A stretch of 64,000 nt of DNA from Planctomycetaceae bacterium (GTDB taxonomy: Bacteria > Planctomycetota > Planctomycetia > Planctomycetales > Planctomycetaceae): contig JAJDEJ010000010.1 of the NCBI GenBank assembly GCA_029259815.1, positions 1 to 64,000 on the forward strand, given 5' to 3'. Numbering within the stretch: position 1 is the stretch's first letter; each line of letters opens with the position of its first letter. The notes beneath the pieces are model-generated. The model was not told the origin of the DNA and made no database searches. It worked only from the letters and a program-made list of their open reading frames with translations. The position numbers and the translations under genes are program-made. Positions 1 to 7,243 of the stretch are shown one piece after another.

Positions 1-395
<395 letters not shown>

Positions 396-542
396 TTCGT
401 TGCTGTTTCGCGCGACTGCCACTTGAGGCAGTCCGTACAAGCCAGTAACGACAATTTGGCCAAGCCAATTTTTCACAAGAGCAACACGCTTGTTTCCATC
501 ATTTGTATACGCGGCAGCAGTGGCTTCACCGCCCTGCTGCCG

Positions 543-656
543 AATTCCGGTGACCATACCTGGAAGGTCACACTCGTTCCCATTCCGAACACGACCGTTA
601 AGCTTCCAGGGCCGATGATAGTGCCGCAAGGTGCGAAAGCAGGTTATCGCCGGATC
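543..656 (+). rRNA. rrf: 5S ribosomal RNA
   Basis: The region shows the typical 5S core (CGTTCCCATTCCGAACACG, then GTTAAGC and GCCGATGATAGT) and a closing stem in which CCGGTGAC near 547 pairs with GTTATCGCCGG near 643-653. A 9-bp hairpin just upstream (arms 512-520 and 534-542) probably belongs to precursor processing. The ends are set from the closing stem and may be off by a few bases. It lies about 150 bases behind the 23S gene, so the two are co-transcribed. Confidence 0.93.
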
Positions 657-663
657 CTTTTTT

Positions 664-697
664 CCCCGCCTCCCTCTGGGACGCGGGGATTTTTTGT
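664..697 (+). terminator. Rho-independent terminator of the rRNA operon
   Basis: A GC-rich hairpin with CCCCGC (664-669) pairing GCGGGG (683-688), extended inward by TCCC/GGGA around a TCT loop with one C-C mismatch, is followed directly by a run of six T. It lies 8 bases after the 5S gene and ends the 23S-5S transcript. Confidence 0.93.
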
Positions 698-755
698 TTG
701 CTTCGCTTGAGTGGCGGGGTGGCAAAGTGAGAAGTGGCAAGATGATGCCGGGCGG

Positions 756-791
756 AATGCTGGGTTGCGCTTCGCTAACCCAGTCTACGTC
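756..791. repeat. Dispersed CTGGGTTA hairpin repeat, copy 1
   Basis: About 36 bases (AATGCTGGGTT..TAACCCAG..CTACGTC) forming a CTGGGTT/AACCCAG hairpin. A nearly identical copy lies at 1295-1330, so the two flank the small gene at 846-1214. Just upstream (709-745) is a GTGGCGGGGTGGCAAAGTG stretch related to the repeat found inside mutL. Confidence 0.8.
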
Positions 792-845
792 ACTTCGGAG
801 AACGGGAAACGCTTAAATTGCTACGTCGACTAGCGAGGTGATTTC

Positions 846-1214
846 ATGGCATCTGCTCTGGAACTGTATGCTCAGGAAATCGAGCGGCTGGCTCTTACTT
901 TGACGGATACAGCAAAGGGACATTTTGACGATTGGACTGACGTGTTTTACGAGACATGTCTGCACGATAGCGGCAGTGGTGCTGCCCGAACTATCGTGAA
1001 GAATCATGACGTAAGAGAAGACATCCACCCGTCACACGAAGTCAACGAATGCAGTACCGCGTTGAGTCAACTGCGGGATCAGATACTTGGCGGACCATGG
1101 TGTTGTCTCTCGATGCACGTGACCCGCGATGGTGAAGTCGATGTTCAATACGGCTATGATCCCGATTGGATGAACCGTTTTTTTGACGACTATGAGAAGG
1201 AACGACCTTTCTAA
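846..1214 (+). CDS. Small acidic protein, possibly YezG/DUF600-like
   Basis: A 122-residue cytoplasmic protein without signal peptide or membrane segment. A good ribosome binding site (GAGGTGA, 835-841) stands 4 bases before the ATG and decides the start. The C-terminal part (W-C-C-L-S-M-H-V-T-R-D-G-E-V-D-V, then Y-G-Y-D-P-D-W) resembles the 'W..L.L...dG.....ydYd.PdW' pattern of YezG/DUF600 proteins, some of which are immunity proteins to polymorphic toxins. That likeness is weak and made by eye. No toxin gene is adjacent. The gene stands alone between two copies of a hairpin repeat, behind the rRNA operon. A function cannot be assigned beyond this. Confidence 0.72.
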   Translation: MASALELYAQEIERLALTLTDTAKGHFDDWTDVFYETCLHDSGSGAARTIVKNHDVREDIHPSHEVNECSTALSQLRDQILGGPWCCLSMHVTRDGEVDVQYGYDPDWMNRFFDDYEKERPF

Positions 1215-1294
1215 TTCTGGTGAGGTAGGCCCGACACTCAGGAACGTAGGCTGGAATAGCCGATAGGCGTATCCCAGCTACAGTATCGACGCGT

Positions 1295-1330
1295 AATGCT
1301 GGGTTACGCTTCGCTAACCCAGCCTACGTC
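1295..1330. repeat. Dispersed CTGGGTTA hairpin repeat, copy 2
   Basis: Same unit as at 756-791, with CTGGGTTA pairing TAACCCAG around CGCTTCGC. It lies between the convergent ends of the genes at 846-1214 and 1375-1935. No T-run follows, so it is not a classical terminator, though it could act in both directions. Confidence 0.8.
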
Positions 1331-1374
1331 GCTGGTCGTCGTTAATACGACCTCCGCGGACTTGGCCGTCTGGG

Positions 1375-1935
1375 TCAGAGTTGCCACAGGCCGGATTCGA
1401 TCCCACCTTGAATGAAGATGGCACACGTGCCATGGCCCTTGAGTTCCATGGGCGGGAGTGCAATCGTAGCACCGGCGTCCGCTGCTGCAGCGACCGACGA
1501 CTCAATGTCCTCGACGAGCACATAGGGTCGGACGACCGGCTCTTCATTTGCACGCATGGGGGCACGAACACCCAGCATTCCACCGTTAGGAAGCTTCGCT
1601 GTGCGGGCACCACCCAGATTGGGATCGCCTTCACCGAAGGTCACACCATAGAGCTGCGAATATGTCGTGCAAACGGCATCGACATCTGGTGTGACGAATT
1701 CGAGGTAGTGAACATGCATGGCGCTCTCATCGTTGATGGATTCGGTCTTGTCAGTTTCAAGGCTGGTCTCATCGGTCAGCAAGTTGTCCGTGTCGTGAGA
1801 TTGCGGATCTGCTGCGCGTTCACATCCGAGTTGGACGAATGAGAGACCGGGAAGTGTCGCGAGAGCCAGACTCCTACGAAGCATGCCTCGTCGATCAAAT
1901 GCTGGCTCGTCATTCGTTACACAACTGTCAGGCAT
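1375..1935 (-). CDS. Tat-exported VOC (glyoxalase/bleomycin-resistance fold) protein
   Basis: The C-terminal 110 residues fit the vicinal-oxygen-chelate fold: 'M-H-V-H-Y-L-E-F-V-T-P-D-V-D-A' opens the first beta-alpha-beta unit, and 'V-R-P-Y-V-L-V-E-D-I-E-S-S-V-A-A-A-A-D-A-G' the second. The N-terminus has RRGMLRRSLALATLPG followed by VQLGC, which reads as a twin-arginine signal with a lipobox, so the protein is probably an exported lipoprotein. I chose the ATG at 1935, which gives 186 residues and a short n-region before the arginine pair; the frame is open up to 2091. No clear ribosome binding site is seen. A linker rich in D, E and T joins signal and domain. The substrate is unknown. It is divergent from the retron module. 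Confidence 0.72.
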   Translation of the reverse strand: MPDSCVTNDEPAFDRRGMLRRSLALATLPGLSFVQLGCERAADPQSHDTDNLLTDETSLETDKTESINDESAMHVHYLEFVTPDVDAVCTTYSQLYGVTFGEGDPNLGGARTAKLPNGGMLGVRAPMRANEEPVVRPYVLVEDIESSVAAAADAGATIALPPMELKGHGTCAIFIQGGIESGLWQL

Positions 1936-2150
1936 GGGCAGACGATGTCTTGTCAGGGAGAAATTCAGGCGACCTGACCACAACCACACGAGGCGCTTGA
2001 AAGTTGAGTATGGATCAAAAAGATTGTACCACGCATCACTCAAGCCCAACATCGTTCTGTGGTTCACGCACGATCTTGAGAATCCGTACATCAGTGGTGG
2101 CGATTGCGGACCAGTGTTGACGCAAACTCATGGCTCGCTACCATGTTGGC

Positions 2151-2315
2151 GCGTGACTCGGGGGCAGGATAAGCTGTCGCCGTTCTCGGCACTGTGGGGT
2201 TACCCCACGGGAGAATCATTGTTTCCATCTCGATGCGTGAATCTGTCGACGGCAAAGCCTTGTTTGCCGTCAACAGATTCGCCACAGGATCCGTTGTCCG
2301 GCCCACGAGTCACGC
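2151..2315 (+). ncRNA. Retron non-coding RNA (msr-msd)
   Basis: The folded RNA template-primer of a retron, read from base pairing. The a1 arm begins at 2151 and the a2 arm ends at 2315: 2151-2160 pairs perfectly with 2306-2315, then after one mismatch 2162-2165 pairs with 2301-2304, then after a second mismatch 2167-2172 pairs with 2294-2299 (one G-U). This 20-pair stem stops exactly before G2173 in the context ATAAGC, where retrons carry the branching guanosine (AGC). Inside are two small msr hairpins (GCCG-TTCT-CGGC, 2179-2190; GTGGGG-TTA-CCCCAC, 2194-2208). A long msd hairpin has arms 2239-2256 and 2263-2280: 17 pairs, one mismatch C2247/A2272, loop GCCTTG. The RT gene starts 33 bases downstream. 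Inferred msDNA length is roughly 55-80 nt, by reverse transcription from about 2293 toward 2213. Confidence 0.85.
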
Positions 2316-2348
2316 TATTTCTCTTCCTGGTCTTCGCAAAGATGCGAC

Positions 2349-3632
2349 ATGGGGCTGTTTGATTTCCTCCGACGGCTCTTGGGGGGACAGCCAACCTCGA
2401 CAAGCGACCAGACTTCTCCGCCTCCTCCCAGACAAATGGACGCAGTTTCTGCATCGTCAAAGGGTGTCAAACTCCAGCATCCCTTGCGATATCGTTCCAG
2501 TCTGAATCGTACGGCAAGATCCGCTGAACGAGTCCCGGAACTCCCCTATCGCTTTGCCCGACTCTCTGTCGATGGCGATGGCTACCTCGATCTTTCCAAC
2601 GACGCTGACGAACGCTGGCTCGAACACTTCGATCTCCCTGTGCTCCGGACGCCCGAGGAGTTGGCGGTCTTTCTCCAGTTGCCAGTGGGTAAACTCGCAT
2701 GGCTCACGCATCGGTTCGATGAGGGGTCACGCCCGGCAGGTGTGCGAGAGGCACATTACCATTTTCACTGGGTGAAGAAAAAATCGTATGGCCATCGACT
2801 GATCGAGGCTCCCAAGCAGACGCTGCGTGGCGTGCAACAGAAGATCCTTCGGGAGATTCTCGATCATGTGCCACCGCATCCGGCTGCTCATGGGTTTGTT
2901 TCCGGCCGGTCGATCCGCACGAATGCGGAGCCGCACGTGGGGCAGAAAATTTTGCTCAAGTTCGATCTGCAGAATTTTTACCCCTCGGTGCGATACTCCC
3001 GTGTGGTTTCGATCTTTCGCAGCGTGGGTTACTCGCGTGAGGTCGCCATCTGGCTGGCGAGGCTGACGACTTCGGCCATCCCGGCCAGTCTGGCATTTCC
3101 CAAGGGCGACCCATCCGCGTTGTGGACGTATTACCCGCGGCATCTCCCGCAGGGAGCGGCTACCTCCCCTGCCCTGGCGAATCTGTCCGCGTTTGCCCTC
3201 GATGTGCGGCTGGCGGGACTCGCCCGCAAGTACGATGTGCGATACACGCGTTATGCGGACGATCTCACATTCTCGGGCACGGGCCGATTCGGTGGTGCGT
3301 TGTCCGAGTTCATCCCGCTGGTGAAACAAATCGCCAAGGCTGAGCGGTTCGCGCTCCATCGCGAGAAGCGCAAGGTGCTCCGCAGTTCTCAGCGGCAATC
3401 TGTCGCGGGCGTGGTGGTCAACGAGAAGTCGAACATTGCCCGCAATGACTTCGATCACCTCAAGGCCATCCTCTACAACTGCGTGAAGCACGGCCCGTCT
3501 ACCCAAAACCATGACGACCATCCTGACTTTGCAGCCCATCTGGCCGGCCGGATCGGACATGTGCTGCATCTCAATCCCCAGCGGGGTGCGAAGCTGCGGC
3601 AACTCTATGCCCAGATCGACTGGTCGCGGTGA
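2349..3632 (+). CDS. Retron-type reverse transcriptase
   Basis: A 427-residue RNA-directed DNA polymerase that would copy the RNA at 2151-2315 into a branched msDNA. Motifs in order: RLIEAPK (150-156, RT1), HGF..GRSI (181-189, RT2), the retron-specific NAEPH (192-196, NAxxH of region X), KFDLQNFYPS (204-213, RT3), LPQGAATSP (266-274, RT4), RYADD (301-305, catalytic YADD of RT5) and VAGVVVN (352-358, the region-Y VTG position, here VAG). A 110-residue N-terminal extension (LPVLRTPEELAVFLQLPVGKLAWL at 97-119, before HYHFHWVKKK) recalls the longer RTs of myxobacterial retrons. No group II intron maturase or endonuclease domain follows. The ATG at 2349 lacks a clear ribosome binding site. No known effector domain is fused to it. 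Confidence 0.92.
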   Translation: MGLFDFLRRLLGGQPTSTSDQTSPPPPRQMDAVSASSKGVKLQHPLRYRSSLNRTARSAERVPELPYRFARLSVDGDGYLDLSNDADERWLEHFDLPVLRTPEELAVFLQLPVGKLAWLTHRFDEGSRPAGVREAHYHFHWVKKKSYGHRLIEAPKQTLRGVQQKILREILDHVPPHPAAHGFVSGRSIRTNAEPHVGQKILLKFDLQNFYPSVRYSRVVSIFRSVGYSREVAIWLARLTTSAIPASLAFPKGDPSALWTYYPRHLPQGAATSPALANLSAFALDVRLAGLARKYDVRYTRYADDLTFSGTGRFGGALSEFIPLVKQIAKAERFALHREKRKVLRSSQRQSVAGVVVNEKSNIARNDFDHLKAILYNCVKHGPSTQNHDDHPDFAAHLAGRIGHVLHLNPQRGAKLRQLYAQIDWSR

Positions 3633-3879
3633 TTTCCCAGTCAGATGGAGTGAATCCTTTGAAACAGAGGGGATGATCAACTTGGAGGGTCCACTCGACA
3701 TTTTCGGCAATCAACCCTGTAGAGGACTCGGATCCACAGGGGCCGAAAATGGCGAGCGTCCCCGGTCGCAATCGCCCACAGAATCACGACTTGCGGATTC
3801 GAGGCGATCTCGTGATCCTGTTGAGTGTCGGCTGCGTTGTGTCAGATGAACAATCATCGGATCAAACAAGTGGAGTGAG

Positions 3880-4680
3880 ATGTCCGCGAACCCCTACGCG
3901 TGGCTGCTGCTACCCGTGCTCAAGCCGGTGTCGCGGGCACTGGCGGGGTTGATTGCTATTCCGGCTTCGCAACTCTTTCGACGACGGGTTGTACGGATTC
4001 AGGAGTTGGATGAGGAGCTGGAGAAGGACATCGACGAGTGGATTCGCGGGTCGCTGCTGCTGTTGCTCGCGACTGCCAACGTCGAGGCCTGGCTACACAA
4101 TCTGTTTTCGGATCGACTGAATGTCGACTGGTTTGATCAATGGTGGGTGACCGCCGGTCGGCTGCTGCTCGCGATCGGCGTGATCGAGGCCATGCCGGAT
4201 CAACAGTTGTTCGCGATCATTCATCCTGGTCCGCCCACCCCGCGATACTTCAAGGAGCACGGCCTGTGGGGCAGCATTCGCGAGCAGTTCAAGCCGATTG
4301 CGAAAGGGCTGGTCTGCCAGTATCTCAATCGATCCTCTCCCGTCTATGTGATCATGGCCGCCATTTTCGGTGGTTACTCCCCCGAACCGGGCGTCATGAC
4401 CGAGGCCCAGATGATCGGCTGGGTCTGCTATGTCCTGGCGATCGCCCAATATCTGATCATCGGCCTCGTCACCTCACGCGACCGGGCGTTGGACGTCCTG
4501 ACCGAGTTCGACCGCAAAGTCGCCGAGAGACGACAGGAGTTGATCGAAGAGTTCGACATCGACGAGTCGAAGACGTCGGCTCCACTCCGCCCTGACTGGA
4601 TGGGAGCCACGCATTCGACGCGACCGACGGTCGATCCTCCAGGCCAAGGCGATGTCAATCTGCCGACGACTGACCGCTGA
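3880..4680 (+). CDS. Conserved-looking membrane protein downstream of the retron RT
   Basis: A 266-residue integral membrane protein, not recognised as a named family. GGAG at 3872-3875 stands 4 bases before the ATG. Hydrophobic stretches lie near residues 5-30, 57-72, 90-105, 158-168 and 186-205. Acidic and basic cytoplasmic parts occur near 38-54 (EELDEELEKDIDEW) and at the C-terminus (residues 215-266). Motifs that look conserved are GVIEAMPDQQLFAIIHPGPP and YLIIGLVTSRDRALDVL. It lies 247 bases behind the RT on the same strand. It could be a membrane effector, as in Ec48-like retrons whose effector acts on the membrane, but its elaborate non-toxin-like sequence equally fits an unrelated housekeeping protein. 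The gap before it holds nothing recognisable. Confidence 0.8.
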   Translation: MSANPYAWLLLPVLKPVSRALAGLIAIPASQLFRRRVVRIQELDEELEKDIDEWIRGSLLLLLATANVEAWLHNLFSDRLNVDWFDQWWVTAGRLLLAIGVIEAMPDQQLFAIIHPGPPTPRYFKEHGLWGSIREQFKPIAKGLVCQYLNRSSPVYVIMAAIFGGYSPEPGVMTEAQMIGWVCYVLAIAQYLIIGLVTSRDRALDVLTEFDRKVAERRQELIEEFDIDESKTSAPLRPDWMGATHSTRPTVDPPGQGDVNLPTTDR

Positions 4681-4698
4681 GGAATGTCGCCGTCTGCA

Positions 4699-4932
4699 TT
4701 AGCGAATGCGGATGTCTCCGCCGAAGACGGCAAGAATGCAGCCGATGCCGAGCACGACTGTCCCGACGATCACCACGGCACCGGGCCATCCCATTGCAAC
4801 GGTGACTCCCAGCAATGTCAGCCAGACGAGGAGGATCATCGCGGCGGCACCCCATGAGAGTTCGCCGAGCGAGACACCTGCTTTGACCACGATGGCCAGG
4901 ATTGCGAACACGAAAATCAGGCTCTTCAACAT
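4699..4932 (-). CDS. Small integral membrane protein
   Basis: A 77-residue protein that is almost wholly hydrophobic: three segments at about residues 2-17, 23-43 and 47-68, ending in GGDIRIR. The start at 4932 is chosen because GGAG lies about 7 bases upstream of this ATG; the frame stays open to 4965. It converges with the 3880-4680 gene (18 bases between stops) and is divergent from the small membrane protein at 5125. Function unknown. Confidence 0.68.
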   Translation of the reverse strand: MLKSLIFVFAILAIVVKAGVSLGELSWGAAAMILLVWLTLLGVTVAMGWPGAVVIVGTVVLGIGCILAVFGGDIRIR

Positions 4933-5124
4933 CAGACTGCTCCGTTGAGTGCATGGGATTGGCAATGCCTCTCACAGCGGATGTCGTCACCGGGTGTTAC
5001 CGGCTTTTCTGATTTCTCGTGTAACAACCCTCAGGTCTCTCCGCTCCCAATAGGAAACAACGACTGTGAGATACTTCTCTCAGCCGGTTGTTGCTTTCGA
5101 AATCTCAATGTCGAGGAGCGGATC

Positions 5125-5439
5125 ATGGGAAATGACCTGAGGATGCTGTTGGTGGAAATCGGTGTCGGTCTGGCGATTGGCCTCGTCGTCGGCTTTGCGC
5201 TGCGCCGGAAGCCTGAGTGGTGCCGTAGTTGGACGAAGTTCGTGCTGGATGGCCAATGGAAGGTGTTCGCTGCGGGAGCTGCGCTCTTTGGAGGGGCAGC
5301 CGTGTGGTGCTGGTTGAGCGGGATGAGGTCGCATGCGATCGCCAGTGCGGTGATGTGTCTTGTCGAAGTCTTCGCCCTGTTCTGGTACGGCTTCAAACGA
5401 CTGACTCCAGAGATGGAACGCAAGATCGACGCAGTCTGA
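5125..5439 (+). CDS. Small membrane protein, paralogue of the next gene
   Basis: A 104-residue protein with an N-terminal hydrophobic segment (LLVEIGVGLAIGLVVGFAL, about 8-26), then RRKPEWCRSW, a second segment (VFAAGAALFGGAAVWCWL) and a third (AIASAVMCLVEVFALFWYGF). GAGGAG at 5112-5117 precedes the ATG at 5125, which is why I do not use the frame's upstream start at 4945. The order 'anchor, Trp/Arg cytoplasmic loop, LFGGAA hydrophobic segment' is repeated in the next gene, so the two look like a tandem duplication. Function unknown. Confidence 0.75.
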   Translation: MGNDLRMLLVEIGVGLAIGLVVGFALRRKPEWCRSWTKFVLDGQWKVFAAGAALFGGAAVWCWLSGMRSHAIASAVMCLVEVFALFWYGFKRLTPEMERKIDAV

Positions 5440-5515
5440 GCCGGACCAAAGGATGCCATCAACTCACTGCGTATGCAGTTGATGTCTACGATCAACCCAC
5501 TCACAGGAGCCAGTC

Positions 5516-5812
5516 ATGTTTGAGCACTTCCGCACGTTTCTGCTGGACAATGGCATGGGCGCGATGATCGGCCTGATGGTTTGGGGCCTGCTGTACAAGG
5601 TCCGGCCAGATAGGGGTCGCGGCTGGCAGCGTTATGCCGACAAGCGGTGGTGGATGATGGCTCTGCTGGCGCTCACCCTCTTCGGTGGAGCGGCTCTCTT
5701 GGAATGGAATGAGAACCGGGCCTACGTTGCGATGGCCCTCGGAGTCTTGACCCTGCTCGTGGTCGGCGGCTGGATTCGACGCGGGTGGATGTCACTGAGT
5801 GAGGCGGATTGA
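5516..5812 (+). CDS. Small membrane protein, tandem paralogue
   Basis: A 98-residue protein with three hydrophobic segments (about 13-26, 47-61, 69-84). Like its neighbour at 5125-5439 it has an N-terminal segment, an Arg/Trp-rich loop (RPDRGRGWQRYADKRWW), a segment with LFGGAA, and a final segment ending in an Arg/Trp pair. AGGAG (5505-5509) lies 6 bases before the ATG. Its 3' end overlaps the convergent VWA gene by 21 bases. Function unknown. Confidence 0.75.
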   Translation: MFEHFRTFLLDNGMGAMIGLMVWGLLYKVRPDRGRGWQRYADKRWWMMALLALTLFGGAALLEWNENRAYVAMALGVLTLLVVGGWIRRGWMSLSEAD

Positions 5813-6973
5813 CTCGAGCCGCTGCTGAGCCTGACGAGCCGTCGGTGTGTTGGGGTGATCTTTGATGATTCTCTCCAGCCACCGCTGGCCCGTTCGCGGT
5901 CGACCTTCACGCAGATGATGTTCCGCTGTCTTCAGTTTGGCCGCCGCGATTTTCTCATCCCTGGTCTTCTGTGTCGGAGAGGTCGCGGGAGCGAATCCGT
6001 CGGTCTCCACGAATCGGTAGCGACCCTTGTTCTCTTTAGCAATCCGTCGCATGACCTGTTCACCGTAGTCTTCGCTGAGGCAAAGCGTGTGGATGACTGA
6101 GCCGTGAGCGTTGCTCAAGTGTACGGTTGCTGCTGCTGCGGGATTGACGTCGCCATCGGTCAGAAAGAAGATGACCTCCGGTTGCATCTTCAGAGCGGTC
6201 AACAGCGAGTCGAGCGGCTGCGTGTCACCGCCAGCGTGGACATCGCGATTGATCCAGGCGAGGACCCGACCGACGTTCCTGCGTGTTGCAGGAAGCAATT
6301 GCTCCGGCGGCGCGGGGTCGAGCATGCGGTGCATGTGGCTGCTGTAGAAGATGACATAAAACCGCTGGGACGGCTGCAGTTGCTGCAGCGCATTGACTAA
6401 CTCTTGCTTGGCCGCTTCGATCCTCCCCTGCCCGGCCATGCTGCCCGACTTGTCGACAACGAACAGGACGGAGTTGGCAGACGCCTTGGCTCCGAAGAAT
6501 CCGACTTCCCCTCCCCCGCCGACGGTCGCCTGCTCTCCGCTGGTCGGTCCTTTGCCGACATGCACGCGAGTCACGTCGACTGCTGCAGCTTTCTGATCGA
6601 CCGGTTGCACCTTGGGAATCGGACTGTCCACCATCGTCAGTAGATCCGTCTCCGCTCCATCGCCCGTGTCGAACTCGGTCGTGATCACGTATCCGACTGG
6701 CTCGGGTCGCATCACGAATCGGAACATCTGCCAGATCACCAGGAGCACCATGAGGTGCAATAACAGCGAGACGAGAAACGGTGTCGTGTCCTGTCGCCAG
6801 CTGCGGGATGATTGTTTCGTCAGCAGGTCGGCGACCGATGGCGTCTCCCGGTTGTCCAGTGGTCGGGCAGTAGCCGGGCGTGGACGTTTTGGCAGCCACT
6901 GCGGTCGTGGCGGAATCGAGGTTTCCGCATGGGGAACCGAATGACGCTCGATCGCTGTGTCTACATCCAGCAT
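5792..6973 (-). CDS. Membrane-anchored von Willebrand factor A domain protein
   Basis: A 393-residue protein with a basic N-terminus, one membrane span (PFLVSLLLHLMVLLVIWQMF, about 65-84), then a periplasmic VWA domain. The metal-ion-dependent adhesion site is visible as DKSGSMAG (DxSxS), with GGDTQPLD and FFLTDGDVNP supplying the further MIDAS residues. The C-terminus (residues 345-393) is helical and TPR-like. The start at 6973 is preferred because AGGAC lies 6 bases upstream of this ATG, whereas the frame's first ATG at 7015 has no binding site. VWA proteins of this build commonly bind partner proteins at the envelope. The ligand is unknown. Confidence 0.85.
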   Translation of the reverse strand: MLDVDTAIERHSVPHAETSIPPRPQWLPKRPRPATARPLDNRETPSVADLLTKQSSRSWRQDTTPFLVSLLLHLMVLLVIWQMFRFVMRPEPVGYVITTEFDTGDGAETDLLTMVDSPIPKVQPVDQKAAAVDVTRVHVGKGPTSGEQATVGGGGEVGFFGAKASANSVLFVVDKSGSMAGQGRIEAAKQELVNALQQLQPSQRFYVIFYSSHMHRMLDPAPPEQLLPATRRNVGRVLAWINRDVHAGGDTQPLDSLLTALKMQPEVIFFLTDGDVNPAAAATVHLSNAHGSVIHTLCLSEDYGEQVMRRIAKENKGRYRFVETDGFAPATSPTQKTRDEKIAAAKLKTAEHHLREGRPRTGQRWLERIIKDHPNTPTARQAQQRLESIRLTQ

Positions 6974-7034
6974 TCCGTGTCCTGCGTTGTGTACTCCTCG
7001 TGACCGATCACGCACTCATCGAATGATAACTGAT

Positions 7035-7166
7035 GAAGCAGTTTCGAAACCATTTCCTGAGAGGGTGGCAGGGTCAGGAGCGAAGCGGATGGCCCTGCAA
7101 TCGTGGGACCGGGCCTTCCCGTTGGTCAGACCCGGCCACCCCTCTGATGAGCTTTGAAACTGCTTC
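7035..7166. repeat. 132-bp element with terminal inverted repeats
   Basis: The 11-base ends are exact inverted copies (GAAGCAGTTTC at 7035-7045, GAAACTGCTTC at 7156-7166). Inside, CTGAGAGGGTGGC on the left is mirrored by GCCACCCCTCTGATGAG on the right. The middle holds GGCAGGGTCAGGAGCGAAG and GGGCCTTCCCG blocks of the sort found dispersed in planctomycete genomes. No coding capacity. It lies between the divergent regions of the VWA and kinase genes. Confidence 0.7.
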
Positions 7167-7243
7167 CTTGAACTGCAAACTGTCTTGCGACAGGTGAGGC
7201 ACGCGTATGCCGGAAGACATCACGACTTGACGTGCCAACCACA

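Noticed and set aside
1381-1842. 153-residue plus-strand frame opposite the VOC gene
   Set aside because: Composition is not protein-like and the minus strand codes for a recognisable domain.
2239-2280. Long hairpin upstream of the RT read as a transcription terminator
   Set aside because: No T-run follows and it sits inside a larger paired structure (2151-2315), which fits an msd stem better.
2091-2306. 71-residue minus-strand frame across the retron RNA
   Set aside because: Follows the RNA hairpins on the opposite strand; no binding site, no family likeness.
2349-3632. Group II intron maturase or diversity-generating retroelement
   Set aside because: No maturase X/En domains and no intron domain V; no template/variable repeat pair seen. 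NAxxH and upstream a1/a2 pairing favour a retron.
5125-5812. Toxin-antitoxin or holin pair
   Set aside because: Two similar small membrane proteins look like a tandem duplication; no antitoxin or lysis gene nearby.
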